A stretch of DNA of 64,000 nucleotides. Origin: Sphingobium sp. CAP-1 (GTDB lineage: Bacteria; Pseudomonadota; Alphaproteobacteria; Sphingomonadales; Sphingomonadaceae). This document shows, one piece after another, positions 56,017 to 64,000 of this stretch. The notes beneath the pieces are model-generated. The model did not search any database. It saw only the letters and a list, made by a program, of their open reading frames with translations, and had not been told where the DNA came from. Position numbers and translations under genes: made by a program. How positions within the stretch are numbered: the stretch's first letter is position 1; every line of letters starts with the position of its first letter. The stretch is taken from NCBI RefSeq assembly GCF_009720145.1, contig NZ_CP046252.1:496001-560000 (forward strand). Reading direction: 5' to 3'.

Positions 56017-58365
56017 ATGACGGGGAAAAATCGGGTTGCGGCGGCGTTGATGGCGTCGGTCGCTTTTGGGGCGGCGTGGGGATCGGCGGCGCTGGCGGAA
56101 GAGGGCGACGCGATCGTCGTCACCGCGCGTCTGCGGGAGGAAGATCCGCAGGAGGTGCCGGCTGCGCTCAGCATCGTCAGCGGCGATGCGCTGACCCGGA
56201 CCTATACCGTCAATGTCAATCAGTTGAGCCAGCTCGTGCCGGCGCTCAACTATAGTTCGGCCAATCCGCGCAACACCTCCTTCACCATCCGGGGGCTGGG
56301 ATCGAGCGTGGTCGCGGTCAGCCAGGCCAATGACGGGCTGGAGCCGGGCGTGGGTTTCTATGTCGACGGCGTCTATCATGCGCGCGCGGCGACGGCGGCG
56401 TTCGACTTTGTCGATATCGACCGGGTGGAGGTGCTGCGCGGGCCGCAGGGCACCTTGTTCGGCAAGAATACGACCGCCGGCGCGATCAGCATGACGACGA
56501 AGGCGCCGCGCTTCGACTGGGGCGGGGAGGCGGAACTCTCCTATGGCAGCCGCGATTTCATGCAGGCCAAGGCGGCGGTGACGGGGCCGATCGCGGGCGA
56601 TGTTCTGGCCTTCCGCCTGTCGGGATCGGTGACGCGGCAGGATGGCTATATCTGGAACGTCGCGCGGCAGGAGCATCAGAACAACCTGCATAATGACGCG
56701 GTGCGCGGGCAATTGCTGTTCCAGCCCTCGTCCGATTTTTCCTTCCGGCTGATCGGCGACTGGGCCAATTTCCAGAATAATTGCTGCGCGCAGGTCCATG
56801 TGCGGGTCGCCCCGACGCTCAAGGCCGCCGCGCAGCAATATGCATCGCTCGCCGCCAATGCGCCGGGCGGCGCCTATGCCCCGCCCAGCACCAATCCCTA
56901 TGACCGGCTGAGCGACAATGACGCGCCGCTGGGCGTCGACACCAATGAAGGCGGCGTGTCCGGCACCGCGCAATGGACACTGGGCGGAACGACGCTGACA
57001 TCGATCAGCGCGTGGCGCTTCTGGAACTGGGACGCGGCCAACGACCGCGACTATACCGGGCTGCATATCCAGTCGACCCAGCATATCCCGTCGCGGCAGG
57101 ACCAGTTCAGCCAGGAATTGCGCATCGGCTCCAATACGCCGGCTCGACTCGACTATGTCGCGGGTCTCTATTATTTCCATCAGAAGATCGTCGGCCATCC
57201 GATCAGCATCTATGGCCCGCTGGCGACCTACTGGCTGCTGCCGGCCAGCGCGACGCGCACCTCGGCGCTGCTCGACGGCTATCAGACCAATGGCCGCACC
57301 GATTTCCGCAGCGAGAGTTTCGGCATTTTTGGCGAGGCGACCTGGCATGTCACACCCCGCCTCGCGCTGACCGGGGGCATCCGCTACACCTATGAGGAGA
57401 AGGACGGCGCCTATGATGTCCGCACCTTTGGCGGGGTGGCGCCGACGGCCGCGTTGCAGGCGGACCAGCAATCGATCCTGCGCGCGCAAAGCTATAGCGT
57501 CCATGCCGGCGACGGTAGCGCGTCGGGCCGCGCCAACATCGCCTATGATCTGGCCGACGGGGTGATGGCCTATATGAGCTTTGCGAAGGGGCAGAAGTCG
57601 GGCGGCATCAACATGTCGGGCCTGCCCACCAACAGCAGCGGGCAGGCGGTGCTGGCGACGGCGGTGGTGAAGCCGGAAAAGAACACAACATGGGAGGGCG
57701 GCTTCAAGACCCGCTTCCTGGGCGACGCGCTGACCGTCAATATCGACGCCTACCGGACGGAAGTGACGGATTTCCAGGCCAATGTCGTCGACAATAGCGC
57801 GACCGTCGCGCTGCGCAGCTATCTGGCGAATATTCCGAAGGTGCGGGTGCAGGGGATCGAGTTCGACGCCAGCGCGCGCGTGGGCACGCGCCTGATCCTG
57901 CGGGCGTCGGGGGCTTATTCGGACGGCAATTATGTCCGCTATCCCAATGGTCCCTGCCCGATCGAAAAAACCGGCAGCGGCACCGCGCGCTGCGACTTGT
58001 CGGGCAAGGCGATGCCGGGCCTGCCCAAATGGGTCGGGTCGGCCGGGGGCGAATATCATCAGCCGCTTGGCCTGGCGGGCCGGGAGGGCGAACTGGTTTT
58101 GCGCGCCGACGCTATGACGCGGACCCGGATTTTCGGCGACGCGACCGGCTCGGCCTATACGATCATCCGGGGTTATACGCTGGTCAATGGCAGCGTCGGA
58201 TACCGCAGCGGCGGATGGGAAGTGGCGGTGTTCGCGCGCAACCTGTTCGACAAGGATTATATGCAGAATGTCACGGTGCAGGCGGGCAATAGCGGCCTGA
58301 TCGTCGGCACGCCGAGCGATCCGCGCACGATCGGCGTGACGCTGCGCACGGCGTTCGGGGGGTAG
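56017..58365 (+). CDS. TonB-dependent outer-membrane receptor
   Basis: This 782-residue receptor has a signal peptide (ALMASVAFGAAWGSAALA), a TonB-box-like region (DAIVVTARLREEDPQEVPAA), a plug (TIRGLGSSVVAVSQ; VLRGPQGTLFGKNTTAGAIS, ~125-155) and a barrel ending GVTLRTAFGG. It stands alone, without adjacent transport or catabolic genes, so its ligand is unknown. The 276 bases before it include an AT-rich dyad (CTATATCC...GAATATATATAG, near 55940-55962) that may hold the promoter. AAGGGGGCGATAAG precedes ATG 56017. Confidence 0.92.
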   Translation: MTGKNRVAAALMASVAFGAAWGSAALAEEGDAIVVTARLREEDPQEVPAALSIVSGDALTRTYTVNVNQLSQLVPALNYSSANPRNTSFTIRGLGSSVVAVSQANDGLEPGVGFYVDGVYHARAATAAFDFVDIDRVEVLRGPQGTLFGKNTTAGAISMTTKAPRFDWGGEAELSYGSRDFMQAKAAVTGPIAGDVLAFRLSGSVTRQDGYIWNVARQEHQNNLHNDAVRGQLLFQPSSDFSFRLIGDWANFQNNCCAQVHVRVAPTLKAAAQQYASLAANAPGGAYAPPSTNPYDRLSDNDAPLGVDTNEGGVSGTAQWTLGGTTLTSISAWRFWNWDAANDRDYTGLHIQSTQHIPSRQDQFSQELRIGSNTPARLDYVAGLYYFHQKIVGHPISIYGPLATYWLLPASATRTSALLDGYQTNGRTDFRSESFGIFGEATWHVTPRLALTGGIRYTYEEKDGAYDVRTFGGVAPTAALQADQQSILRAQSYSVHAGDGSASGRANIAYDLADGVMAYMSFAKGQKSGGINMSGLPTNSSGQAVLATAVVKPEKNTTWEGGFKTRFLGDALTVNIDAYRTEVTDFQANVVDNSATVALRSYLANIPKVRVQGIEFDASARVGTRLILRASGAYSDGNYVRYPNGPCPIEKTGSGTARCDLSGKAMPGLPKWVGSAGGEYHQPLGLAGREGELVLRADAMTRTRIFGDATGSAYTIIRGYTLVNGSVGYRSGGWEVAVFARNLFDKDYMQNVTVQAGNSGLIVGTPSDPRTIGVTLRTAFGG

Positions 58366-58379
58366 GCGATCACCGACTC

Positions 58380-58503
58380 ATCCTCCCCCGTGGGGGGAGG
58401 GGGACCGTTCGCGAAGCGAATGGTGGAGGGGTGTCACCCTATCGATAGGGTGACACCCCTCCGTCTGGCCTGCGGCCATCCACCTCCCCTTGCAGGGGAG
58501 GAT
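58380..58503. repeat. REP-like palindromic element
   Basis: The element is bounded by ATCCTCCCC (58380-58388) and GGGGAGGAT (58495-58503). Its core is a perfect 38-base palindrome at 58425-58462, centred on TATCGATA and containing GGTGACACC. Secondary hairpins lie in the flanks (for example TTCGCGAAGCGAA at 58409-58421). Such TCCTCCCC-bounded palindromes recur in sphingomonad intergenic regions, as far as I recall. The remaining gap to 58675 shows no gene. Confidence 0.8.
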
Positions 58504-58675
58504 CAGGGAGCGGATCGCACATGTGACTGGGGCTCCATTCACCGCAGTCACGCAATTTACATGTTGCACCGCACAACGAAATCTGGTCCCATATGAATTG
58601 CGGTGGAACAGGCGCTTAAGCTTTCAGTAACCATAGCGGGCGCATGATCCATCCATCGACTTCAAGTCGGAGGGC

Positions 58676-59230
58676 ATGAACATGGGCACGAGTGCAAGAC
58701 CGGCGGACGGGGCTGTCACCCTTTCGGAACTGCGTGAATTCGCCAGCTTCCCGTCTGCAACCCAGCGCTATATCCGCAGATCGCTCGACATCGGGCTGCA
58801 TCGCCGCGACGCGATGAAGCTATGGTCGCGCGACATGGTGGAGGAAGCCTCGATCCGCGCGCAGGCGCGCATCTATGGCCGGCTCGACGAAATCAAGCTG
58901 CGCGTGCCCGACGATAGCGGGCTGGAGCAGGTCGAACCCTTCATGGCGCCGCTGGTGACGATCTCCGCCTTCGACCTGGGGCAGGATCGACTCGGCAGCT
59001 TCTCCGCCTATCGCTTCCTCTATGAACGCTTGCTGGGCGCGGGGGCGCGGCCCTGGCTGCCGGGCGCCTTCTGCGCGGCGGCGAGCCTGCCGCATCTCCA
59101 TCCCGACAAACGGCGCGCGTTGCTCCAGTCGATCAGCGAAGCGGCGGCCACGGCGGTCGGCTGGTCCAATCGCGAGCCGACCTTCTACCCCGAATGGGTG
59201 GAGAAAGTGGACCTGTCCAAGGCGAACTGA
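58676..59230 (+). CDS. Uncharacterised protein (184 residues)
   Basis: This 184-residue soluble protein is largely helical (LSELREFASFPSATQRYIRR, LWSRDMVEEASIRAQARIYG, SAYRFLYERLLGAGARPWLP, LPHLHPDKRRALLQSISEAA). There is no signal peptide and no recognised domain. CGGAGGG lies upstream of ATG 58676; a second ATG follows two codons later. A strong terminator follows, so it is a single-gene unit. Confidence 0.7.
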   Translation: MNMGTSARPADGAVTLSELREFASFPSATQRYIRRSLDIGLHRRDAMKLWSRDMVEEASIRAQARIYGRLDEIKLRVPDDSGLEQVEPFMAPLVTISAFDLGQDRLGSFSAYRFLYERLLGAGARPWLPGAFCAAASLPHLHPDKRRALLQSISEAAATAVGWSNREPTFYPEWVEKVDLSKAN

Positions 59231-59251
59231 GCGACACGCTCGTTCGCCTAG

Positions 59252-59292
59252 AAAAGGCCGCGCGGAGGGGGGCTTCCGGCGCGGCCTTTTTT
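59252..59292 (+). terminator. Intrinsic terminator
   Basis: GGCCGCGC (59256-59263) pairs with GCGCGGCC (59279-59286) across a 15-base loop, with AAAA before and TTTTTT after. Confidence 0.85.
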
Positions 59293-59337
59293 GTGTCGAT
59301 AGATGCGCTATATGGCTGGCATCGGGGGTGACGGCGC

Positions 59338-59673
59338 GTGGCGAAAAATGGGCATTGGCATATCACGGGATGGCCGGCCTTTCTTATTGCGCCCATCCTG
59401 CTTCCGGTTGCGCTGGTCGTGGTGGCTTGCGTGCATCTCTTTGGCCTTAAAAATACCGTCGATCGGACTCCGGCCGAAGTGGAGGGCTATCTTCGCGATT
59501 TTCTGGACGGAACCGGCGGTGCATGGGATTGGGATGATTTCACCAGCATCGGCATCACCGATCCCGATCTCGATTATATTCGGGAAGAAGCCGCTTTGCT
59601 CGATCCGCCGTTCGATGAAATGGACGAAAATCGGTTGAGGGCATTGATCGAGCAGACGCAGTTGTTGAGATAG
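59338..59673 (+). CDS. Small membrane-anchored protein
   Basis: This 111-residue protein has one N-terminal helix (WPAFLIAPILLPVALVVVAC). An acidic soluble tail follows (RTPAEVEGYLRDFLDGTGGA, WDWDDFTSIGITDPDLDYIR, EAALLDPPFDEMDENRLRAL). No family is recognised. The start is GTG 59338, with GGGGGTGACGG upstream. It is convergent with hutU, 23 bases away. Confidence 0.65.
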   Translation: MAKNGHWHITGWPAFLIAPILLPVALVVVACVHLFGLKNTVDRTPAEVEGYLRDFLDGTGGAWDWDDFTSIGITDPDLDYIREEAALLDPPFDEMDENRLRALIEQTQLLR

Positions 59674-59696
59674 CAGGATCCCGGCGCAAGCCTTGC

Positions 59697-61358
59697 TTAC
59701 AGGCTCGGCAGATCCAGTCCCTTGTCGCGGGCGCAGGCGCGGGCAATGTCATAGCCTGCGTCGGCGTGGCGCATGACGCCGGTGGCGGGGTCGTTCCACA
59801 GCACCCGTTCCAGCCGCCGTGCCGCGTCCGCCGTGCCGTCGGCGACGATCACCATGCCGCTATGCTGCGAATAGCCCATGCCCACCCCCCCGCCATGGTG
59901 GAGCGACACCCAGGTCGCGCCCGACGCGGTGTTGAGCAGGGCGTTGAGCAGCGGCCAGTCGCTGACCGCGTCGCTGCCGTCCATCATCGCCTCCGTCTCG
60001 CGATTGGGGGAGGCGACCGAGCCGGAGTCCAGATGATCGCGACCGATGACGACGGGGGCTTTGAGTTCGCCGCGCGCGACCATCTCGTTGAAGGCGAGGC
60101 CGAGGCGATGGCGGTCGCCCAGCCCCACCCAGCAGATGCGCGCGGGCAGACCCTGGAACCGGATCTTCTCCCGCGCCATGTCGAGCCAGTGGTGCAGATG
60201 CGCGTCGTCGGGCAGCAATTCCTTCACCTTGGCGTCGGTCTTGTAGATATCCTCAGGGTCGCCCGACAGCGCTGCCCAGCGGAACGGTCCCACGCCCCGG
60301 CAGAAAAGCGGGCGGATATAGGCGGGGACGAAGCCGGGAAAATCGAAAGCGTTGGCGACCCCTTCATCCTTCGCCATCTGGCGGATATTATTGCCATAAT
60401 CGGTCGTCGGCACGCCGGCGGCCTGAAAATCCAGCATCGCGCGGACATGGATGGCCATGCTCGCCTTCGCCGCCTTCGCTACCGCCTGCGGGTCGCGCTC
60501 GCGCCGCTCGATCCATTCGGCGACGGTCCAGCCGGCGGGCAGATAGCCATTGACTGGATCATGCGCGCTGGTCTGGTCGGTGAGCAGGTCCGGGCGAATG
60601 CCGCGCGCGACCATTTCCGGCAGCAGTTCGGCGGCGTTGCCGAGTAGCCCAACCGAGACGGGTTTCCGCTCCGCGCAGCTCCGGTCGATGATCGCCATCG
60701 CTTCATCGATGGTCGTCTCGGCGACATCGAGATAGCCAGTGCGCAGGCGCATTTCGATCCGGCTGGGCTGGCATTCGATCGCGAGGCAGGATGCGCCGGC
60801 CATCACGCTGGCCAGCGGTTGCGCTCCGCCCATGCCGCCAAGGCCAGCGGTCAGCAGCCATTTGCCGCCAAGGTCGCCGCCATGATGCTGGCGGCCCATT
60901 TCCACGAAGGTTTCGTAGGTGCCCTGCACGATCCCCTGGGTGCCGATATAGATCCAGCTTCCCGCCGTCATCTGGCCATACATGGCAAGGCCGCGTCGAT
61001 CCAGGTCGTTGAAATGCTCCCAATTGGCCCAGTACGGCACCAGATTGGAGTTGGCGATCAGCACGCGGGGCGCATCCGCATGGGTGCGGAACACGCCGAC
61101 CGGCTTGCCCGACTGGACCAGCAACGTCTCGTCATCGTCCAGCCGCTTCAGCGTCTCGACGATCCGGTCATAGCTTTCCCAGTCGCGCGCGGCGCGGCCG
61201 ATGCCGCCATAGACGACCAGTTCCTCCGGCCGCTCCGCCACGTCGGGGTGCAGATTGTTCATCAGCATCCGCAGCGGCGCTTCGGTCAGCCAGCTTTTGG
61301 CGCTGAGCGTCGCGCCGGTGGCGGGGCGGATGATGCGGCTATTGTCGATGCGGGTCAT
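59697..61358 (-). CDS. hutU: Urocanate hydratase (urocanase)
   Basis: HutU converts urocanate to 4-imidazolone-5-propanoate with tightly bound NAD+, the second step of histidine degradation. The 553 residues match urocanase throughout (LHPDVAERPEELVVYGGIGR, GTQGIVQGTYETFVEMGRQH, GLGGMGGAQPLASVMAGASC, VARGELKAPVVIGRDHLDSG, SLHHGGGVGMGYSQHSGMVI). ATG 61358 overlaps the hutG stop codon. It is the last gene of the visible hut operon. Confidence 0.97.
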   Translation of the reverse strand: MTRIDNSRIIRPATGATLSAKSWLTEAPLRMLMNNLHPDVAERPEELVVYGGIGRAARDWESYDRIVETLKRLDDDETLLVQSGKPVGVFRTHADAPRVLIANSNLVPYWANWEHFNDLDRRGLAMYGQMTAGSWIYIGTQGIVQGTYETFVEMGRQHHGGDLGGKWLLTAGLGGMGGAQPLASVMAGASCLAIECQPSRIEMRLRTGYLDVAETTIDEAMAIIDRSCAERKPVSVGLLGNAAELLPEMVARGIRPDLLTDQTSAHDPVNGYLPAGWTVAEWIERRERDPQAVAKAAKASMAIHVRAMLDFQAAGVPTTDYGNNIRQMAKDEGVANAFDFPGFVPAYIRPLFCRGVGPFRWAALSGDPEDIYKTDAKVKELLPDDAHLHHWLDMAREKIRFQGLPARICWVGLGDRHRLGLAFNEMVARGELKAPVVIGRDHLDSGSVASPNRETEAMMDGSDAVSDWPLLNALLNTASGATWVSLHHGGGVGMGYSQHSGMVIVADGTADAARRLERVLWNDPATGVMRHADAGYDIARACARDKGLDLPSL

Positions 61359-62161
61359 GAGCGGCCTTTCGCAAAGTCGATGCAGGCGGCGATGACGCGC
61401 CGCAGGGTGGGGAGGATGGCGGGATCGGGGTGGATTGGCGCGGGCCAGTTGGCGGGATCGGGCCGGGCAGGTTCGGTGAGGTAGCCGCGCATCGCCAGCT
61501 CCATCTGGATCGCATGGACGCCCCGGTCGGGCCGGCCATGATGGCGCGTGGTCCAGCCGCCCCGGAAGCGGCCATTGACGACATGGCTGTGGCCGCTGGC
61601 GGCGCAGAGGGTAGCGACGGCGGCCTCCAGCGCCGGGTCGCAACTCGCCCCGCCATTGGTGCCGATGTTGAACTGCGGCAGTTCGCCGTCGAACAGGCGC
61701 GGCACATGGCTGCGGATCGAGTGCGCGTCATAGAGGACGATATGCGGGTGGCGCGCGCGCAACCGGGCGATCTCGGCGGCCAGCGCGGCATGATAGGGAT
61801 CAAACCAGTTGGCGCGGCGGCGGGCGATTTCGGCGGCGTCGGGGTGCGCGCCGGCATAGAGCGGATCGCCGTCGAAGGTCGTGGTCGGGCAGAGTTCCGT
61901 CGTCGCCTGCCCCGGATAGAGCGACGCGCCGGACGGATCGCGGTTGAGGTCGATGACGCTGCGGCTGATCGCCGTGCGGATCATCGTCGCGCCCATCTCG
62001 CCGGCAAAGGCATAAAGATCATCCACCCACCAGTCGGCGTCGCGCCGCGCCAGCCAGTCTGAGCGGAAGTCGCCCGCCACATCGGCCAGATCCGCGCCGA
62101 CATGGGGGAAGGTCAGGATCAGCGGCGCGTCGCCGCGCTGCACGGATAACCAGTTGGTCAT
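61355..62161 (-). CDS. hutG: N-formylglutamate amidohydrolase (deformylase)
   Basis: This 268-residue hydrolase releases formate from N-formylglutamate. That places this operon in the HutF/HutG (formylglutamate) branch of histidine breakdown rather than the formamide branch. Family segments are LILTFPHVGADL, RTAISRSVIDLNRDPSGASL, VLYDAHSIRSHVPRLFDGEL and FNIGTNGGASCDP. It lies between hutH and hutU, with ATGA overlaps at both ends. A formiminoglutamate deiminase gene (hutF) is not in the window and may lie beyond the right edge. Confidence 0.94.
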   Translation of the reverse strand: MTNWLSVQRGDAPLILTFPHVGADLADVAGDFRSDWLARRDADWWVDDLYAFAGEMGATMIRTAISRSVIDLNRDPSGASLYPGQATTELCPTTTFDGDPLYAGAHPDAAEIARRRANWFDPYHAALAAEIARLRARHPHIVLYDAHSIRSHVPRLFDGELPQFNIGTNGGASCDPALEAAVATLCAASGHSHVVNGRFRGGWTTRHHGRPDRGVHAIQMELAMRGYLTEPARPDPANWPAPIHPDPAILPTLRRVIAACIDFAKGRS

Positions 62162-63690
62162 GCGATGCCCGGCAAATGATCGGCGGCGATCGCGCCCGAC
62201 CGGATCAGCGCGGTCGCCGCCTCCATATCCGGGTGGAAATGGCGGTCGTCGGTGAGGTGCGGCACCAGCGCCCGCAACCGCGCGCGGGCGGCCTCCAGCG
62301 GGGCGGACGACGCCAGCGGGGCGTGGAAATCCACCCCCTGCGCGGCGGCCAGATATTCGATGCCGATCACCGCACAGCCATTGTCGGCCATTTCCAGCAG
62401 CCGGCGCGCGCCATGGGCGGCCATCGACACATGATCCTCCTGATTGGCGCTGGTGGGGATGCTATCGACGCTGGCGGGGTAAGCGCGCTGCTTATTCTCG
62501 CTCACCAGCGCGGCGGCGGTGACTTGCGGGATCATGAAGCCGGAATTGAGGCCCGGCCGGGGCGTCAGAAAGGCAGGGAGGCCCGACAGCGCCGGATCGA
62601 CCAGCATGGCGATGCGCCGCTCGGCGATCGACCCGATCTCACAAATGGCCAACGCGATCATGTCGGCGGCGAAGGCGACCGGCTCGGCATGGAAATTACC
62701 GCCCGACAGCGCCTCGTCCGGCGCGCCGTCCGCACCGGGGAAGATTAGCGGATTGTCCGATACGCCATTCGCCTCGATCGCCAGCGTGGCGGCGGCCTGC
62801 CGCAATATGTCGAGCGCCGCGCCCATCACCTGCGGCTGGCAGCGCAGGCAATAGGGGTCTTGTACCCGCGCGTCATTGTCGAGGTGGCTGGCGCGGATCG
62901 CGCTGCCCGCCATCAGCGCGCGCAGCGCGTCGGCGACGGCGATCTGCCCGGCGTGGCGGCGCAGCGCATGGATGCGCGGGTCGAACGGCGTGTCGGAACC
63001 TTTCGCCGCCTCGGTCGAGAGCGCGCCGGTGACGAGCGCGGAGCGGAACAGATTTTCCGCCTCGAACAATCCGGCCAGCGCATTGGCGGTCGAGAATTGC
63101 GTGCCGTTGAGCAGTGCCAGCCCTTCCTTGGGACCAAGCGCGAGCGGGGTCAGGCCGGCGCGGGCCAGGGCGTCGGCGGCGGGCAGGCGATCGTCGCCGA
63201 TCCTGATCTCGCCCACGCCGATCATCGTCGCTGCCATATGCGCGAGCGGGGCGAGGTCGCCGCTGGCGCCGACCGATCCCTGCGCCGGGATGACGGGGGT
63301 CAGGCCATGGGCCAGCATCGCCTCCAGCAGCGCGACGGTGGCCGGGCGAACCCCGGATGCGCCCTGCGCCAGGCTGGCGAGTTTCAGCGCCATCATCAGC
63401 CGCACGACCGGGACGGGGGAGGGCGCGCCGGTGCCGGCGGCGTGGCTTAGCACGATATTGCGCTGGAGCGTGGCGAGATCATCGTCGCCGATGCGGACGC
63501 TGGCCAGCTTTCCAAAGCCGGTGTTGATGCCATAGACGGGCTGGTGCCGGGCGAGGATGCGGGTGACGGCGGCGGCGCTTTCCGCAATGCGCGGCGCGCA
63601 AGCAGGGTCGAGCCGCACGGCCGCGCCGCGATAGATGGCGCGCCAGTCGGCCAGCGGCACAGCGCCGGGGACAAGCAGGATCGATGTCAT
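62158..63690 (-). CDS. hutH: Histidine ammonia-lyase
   Basis: HutH eliminates ammonia from L-histidine to give urocanate. The 510-residue protein carries the self-forming MIO cofactor triad Ala142-Ser143-Gly144 in GSVGASGDLAPLAHM, at the same numbering as in the Pseudomonas enzyme. Other family segments are GINTGFGKLASVRI, LLNGTQFSTANALAGLFEAE and SGGNFHAEPVAFAADMIAL. ATG 63690 overlaps the hutI stop codon. Confidence 0.97.
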   Translation of the reverse strand: MTSILLVPGAVPLADWRAIYRGAAVRLDPACAPRIAESAAAVTRILARHQPVYGINTGFGKLASVRIGDDDLATLQRNIVLSHAAGTGAPSPVPVVRLMMALKLASLAQGASGVRPATVALLEAMLAHGLTPVIPAQGSVGASGDLAPLAHMAATMIGVGEIRIGDDRLPAADALARAGLTPLALGPKEGLALLNGTQFSTANALAGLFEAENLFRSALVTGALSTEAAKGSDTPFDPRIHALRRHAGQIAVADALRALMAGSAIRASHLDNDARVQDPYCLRCQPQVMGAALDILRQAAATLAIEANGVSDNPLIFPGADGAPDEALSGGNFHAEPVAFAADMIALAICEIGSIAERRIAMLVDPALSGLPAFLTPRPGLNSGFMIPQVTAAALVSENKQRAYPASVDSIPTSANQEDHVSMAAHGARRLLEMADNGCAVIGIEYLAAAQGVDFHAPLASSAPLEAARARLRALVPHLTDDRHFHPDMEAATALIRSGAIAADHLPGIA

Positions 63691-64000
63691 AAACCACTCC
63701 AGATGCGGGCATGGAGCGGGTTATGGCCCATGCGATAAACCAGTTCGGCGGGGCGCTCCACGTCCCAGATGGCGAGGTCGCAGCGCTGGCCGGCCGCGAG
63801 TGTGCCGCGATCAGCCAGGCCCAGCGCGCGCGCGGCGTTGCGGGTGACGCCGGCCAGACATTCGGCGACGGTCAGGCGGAACAGGGTCGCGCCCATATTC
63901 ATCGTCAGCAGCAGCGAGGTGAGCGGCGATGTGCCGGGGTTGCAGTCGGTCGCCAGCGCGATCGGCACGGCCGCGCCGCGCAGCGCCTCGACCGGGGGCA
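63687..64000 (-). CDS. hutI: Imidazolonepropionase (partial)
   Basis: Only the last ~104 codons are in the window. HutI hydrolyses 4-imidazolone-5-propanoate to N-formimino-L-glutamate. The visible part is the C-terminal end of the amidohydrolase barrel and its closing beta-sandwich, with the metal-site aspartate region VPIALATDCNPGTSPLTSLL, then AECLAGVTRNAARALGLADR and GQRCDLAIWDV. It is the first visible gene of hutI-H-G-U. The gene starts and the operon promoter lie beyond the right edge. Confidence 0.94.
   Translation of the reverse strand, partial: PPVEALRGAAVPIALATDCNPGTSPLTSLLLTMNMGATLFRLTVAECLAGVTRNAARALGLADRGTLAAGQRCDLAIWDVERPAELVYRMGHNPLHARIWSGL

Overview
The window looks like a chromosomal segment of a sphingomonad (Alphaproteobacteria, Sphingomonadaceae, perhaps Sphingobium or a close relative). 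The base composition is high in GC throughout. Three TonB-dependent receptors sit beside catabolic operons. There is an UrcA-family protein, an alphaproteobacterial SOS box (GTTC-N7-GTTC) in front of uvrA, and several small proteins of a kind common in sphingomonads. The genus is an inference; no rRNA or marker phylogeny is available here.

Layout. 1-4.8 kb: the start of a Rieske oxygenase, an SLC10A7-type transporter, an enoyl-CoA hydratase, a DMT exporter divergent from an XRE-cupin regulator, a small lipoprotein and a MarR regulator. tRNA-Gln(TTG) lies at 4862-4936. 5-8.1 kb: a coupled acyl-CoA dehydrogenase/phosphotransferase-fold pair with a divergent TetR regulator. 8.2-12.3 kb: a compact pyrimidine-ring degradation operon rutB-C-D-A followed by an orphan ABC substrate-binding lipoprotein. 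12.3-14.7 kb: a convergent TonB receptor. 14.9-15.07 kb: two related long hairpins bounded by CTAGTGG/CCACTAG.

15.1-31.4 kb is the most interesting part. A PLP dehydratase and a LysR regulator lead into a one-directional, tightly packed run: amidohydrolase, FAD phenol-type hydroxylase, HbpS-like protein, extradiol (VOC) dioxygenase, FAH-family hydrolase, TonB receptor, esterase, GH1 beta-glucosidase, second esterase, membrane protein and GH106 alpha-L-rhamnosidase. Outer-membrane uptake, deglycosylation (rhamnose, then glucose), deacylation and aromatic ring hydroxylation/cleavage in one unit suggest use of plant phenolic glycosides such as flavonoid rutinosides. This is inferred from family membership and synteny.

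31.4-38.4 kb: a DUF3422 protein, a TauE/TIGR02186 membrane pair, an NfrA-C-terminal-like/NfrB-like pair (probable glycan synthesis and export) and small envelope proteins. 38.5-41.5 kb: sucC with etfB-etfA, ending in a clear terminator. 41.6-44.3 kb: a patch holding a cysteine-rich unknown protein behind an attenuator-like hairpin, and a solitary DNA methyltransferase. 44.4-47.3 kb: uvrA. 47.5-51.6 kb: a 1356-residue RTX-type calcium-binding repeat protein. 52-56 kb: UrcA, a LytS/LytTR-type two-component pair, a small protein, a ModE-like regulator and a membrane protein. 56-58.4 kb: a third TonB receptor, then a REP-like palindromic element. 59.7-64 kb: the histidine utilisation operon hutI-H-G-U, transcribed leftwards, with hutI cut by the window edge.
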